From positions 1 through 6,650 of the forward strand of contig JAAFHH010000171.1 of NCBI GenBank assembly GCA_013297545.1: a stretch of DNA of 6,650 nucleotides, read 5' to 3'. The translations under genes and the position numbers were made by a program. Shown here piece by piece: positions 6,358-6,650 of the stretch. The notes beneath the pieces were generated by a model. That model worked only from the letters and a program-made list of their open reading frames with translations. It was not told the DNA's origin and did no database searches. This DNA is from Alphaproteobacteria bacterium. GTDB lineage: Bacteria > Pseudomonadota > Alphaproteobacteria > Elsterales > Elsteraceae. Within the stretch, counting starts at the first letter, position 1. The number at the start of each line of letters is the position of its first letter.

Positions 6358-6650
6358 TCAATTCGCCCGCGCGGTCAACCGCCGCGCGCGTTCCAAATCG
6401 GCCGGTGTGTCGACACCCAGCGGCACGATATGCACAATCGTCGCATCGATGCGCATGCCAGCGGCGAGTGCGCGCAGCTGTTCCAGGCGTTCGGTTTGTT
6501 CCAGACCGGCCTGCGGCAAGGCGACGAAGCGTTCCAATGCGGCACGCCGGTAGGCGTAGATGCCCAAGTGCTCGTAGACATTGCCGTCGCCGGCCGCGAT
6601 CGGATGGCGCGAGAAATAGACGCAGCGCCCCGCCCGCCCGCCCGCATGGG
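6358..6650 (-). CDS. kdsB: 3-deoxy-manno-octulosonate cytidylyltransferase, C-terminal part (5' end outside window)
   Basis: The last 96 residues of a roughly 250-residue protein are present; translation runs in from beyond the right edge. CMP-KDO synthetase activates KDO with CTP for lipid A/LPS inner-core assembly, which points to a Gram-negative host. Diagnostic stretches are VYFSRHPI, YEHLGIYAYRRAALERFV, QTERLEQLRALAAGMRI and the end GVDTPADLERARR, matching the C-terminal half of KdsB (E. coli has YFSRATIPWDRD, HLGIYGYR and GVDTPEDLERVR). The TTG at 6567 within HLGIY is an internal codon, not a start. The nucleotide-binding N-terminus is not in the window. The KdsB-PheA order is a familiar pairing in alphaproteobacteria, and pheA follows 11 bases after the stop. 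Confidence 0.93.
   Translation of the reverse strand, partial: HAGGRAGRCVYFSRHPIAAGDGNVYEHLGIYAYRRAALERFVALPQAGLEQTERLEQLRALAAGMRIDATIVHIVPLGVDTPADLERARRLTARAN

Noticed and set aside
6629..6644. Four tandem CCCG units near the right edge, a possible phase-variable tract in kdsB
   Set aside because: Only four units, inside a high-GC coding region where such runs are common; the kdsB frame is intact across them.

Overview
This window reads as ordinary, gene-dense, high-GC bacterial chromosome, most likely from an alphaproteobacterium, possibly Rhodospirillales-like. The main evidence is a GapR/DUF2312 protein, a hallmark of Alphaproteobacteria. The alphaproteobacterial type of short prephenate dehydratase following kdsB, and the style of the DNA-3-methyladenine glycosylase, agree with this. 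The order-level placement is inference. I see no rRNA, tRNA, CRISPR array, insertion sequence, phage gene or attachment site.

Layout: one gene lies on the + strand at the left edge (1-723), a truncated YeeZ-like NAD(P)-dependent SDR protein. The other eight genes are on the - strand. In order of transcription (right to left) they are: kdsB (3' part only), pheA, a DUF2817/M14-like metallopeptidase, a tag-type DNA glycosylase, a DHH-family phosphoesterase, gapR, a 70-residue unknown protein, and a 531-residue unknown protein with ankyrin-like segments. The 3' ends of the unknown gene and the SDR gene are convergent and overlap by 32 bases.

The - strand genes fall into blocks. kdsB-pheA-DUF2817-tag is tightly packed: pheA has its Shine-Dalgarno over the kdsB stop, and the next two genes start inside the preceding stop (TTGA and GTGA overlaps). 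They are probably co-transcribed although their functions are unrelated (LPS sugar activation, phenylalanine synthesis, peptidase-like hydrolysis, base-excision repair). After a 68-base gap comes the DHH gene, which may have its own promoter. After a further 61-base gap, holding a long inverted repeat over the ribosome binding site, come gapR and the small gene (TGATG overlap). After 84 more bases comes the ankyrin-like gene.

No obviously new multi-gene system is visible. The parts most worth a second look are the gapR leader hairpin, the small gene coupled to gapR, and the large unrecognised ankyrin-like protein downstream.
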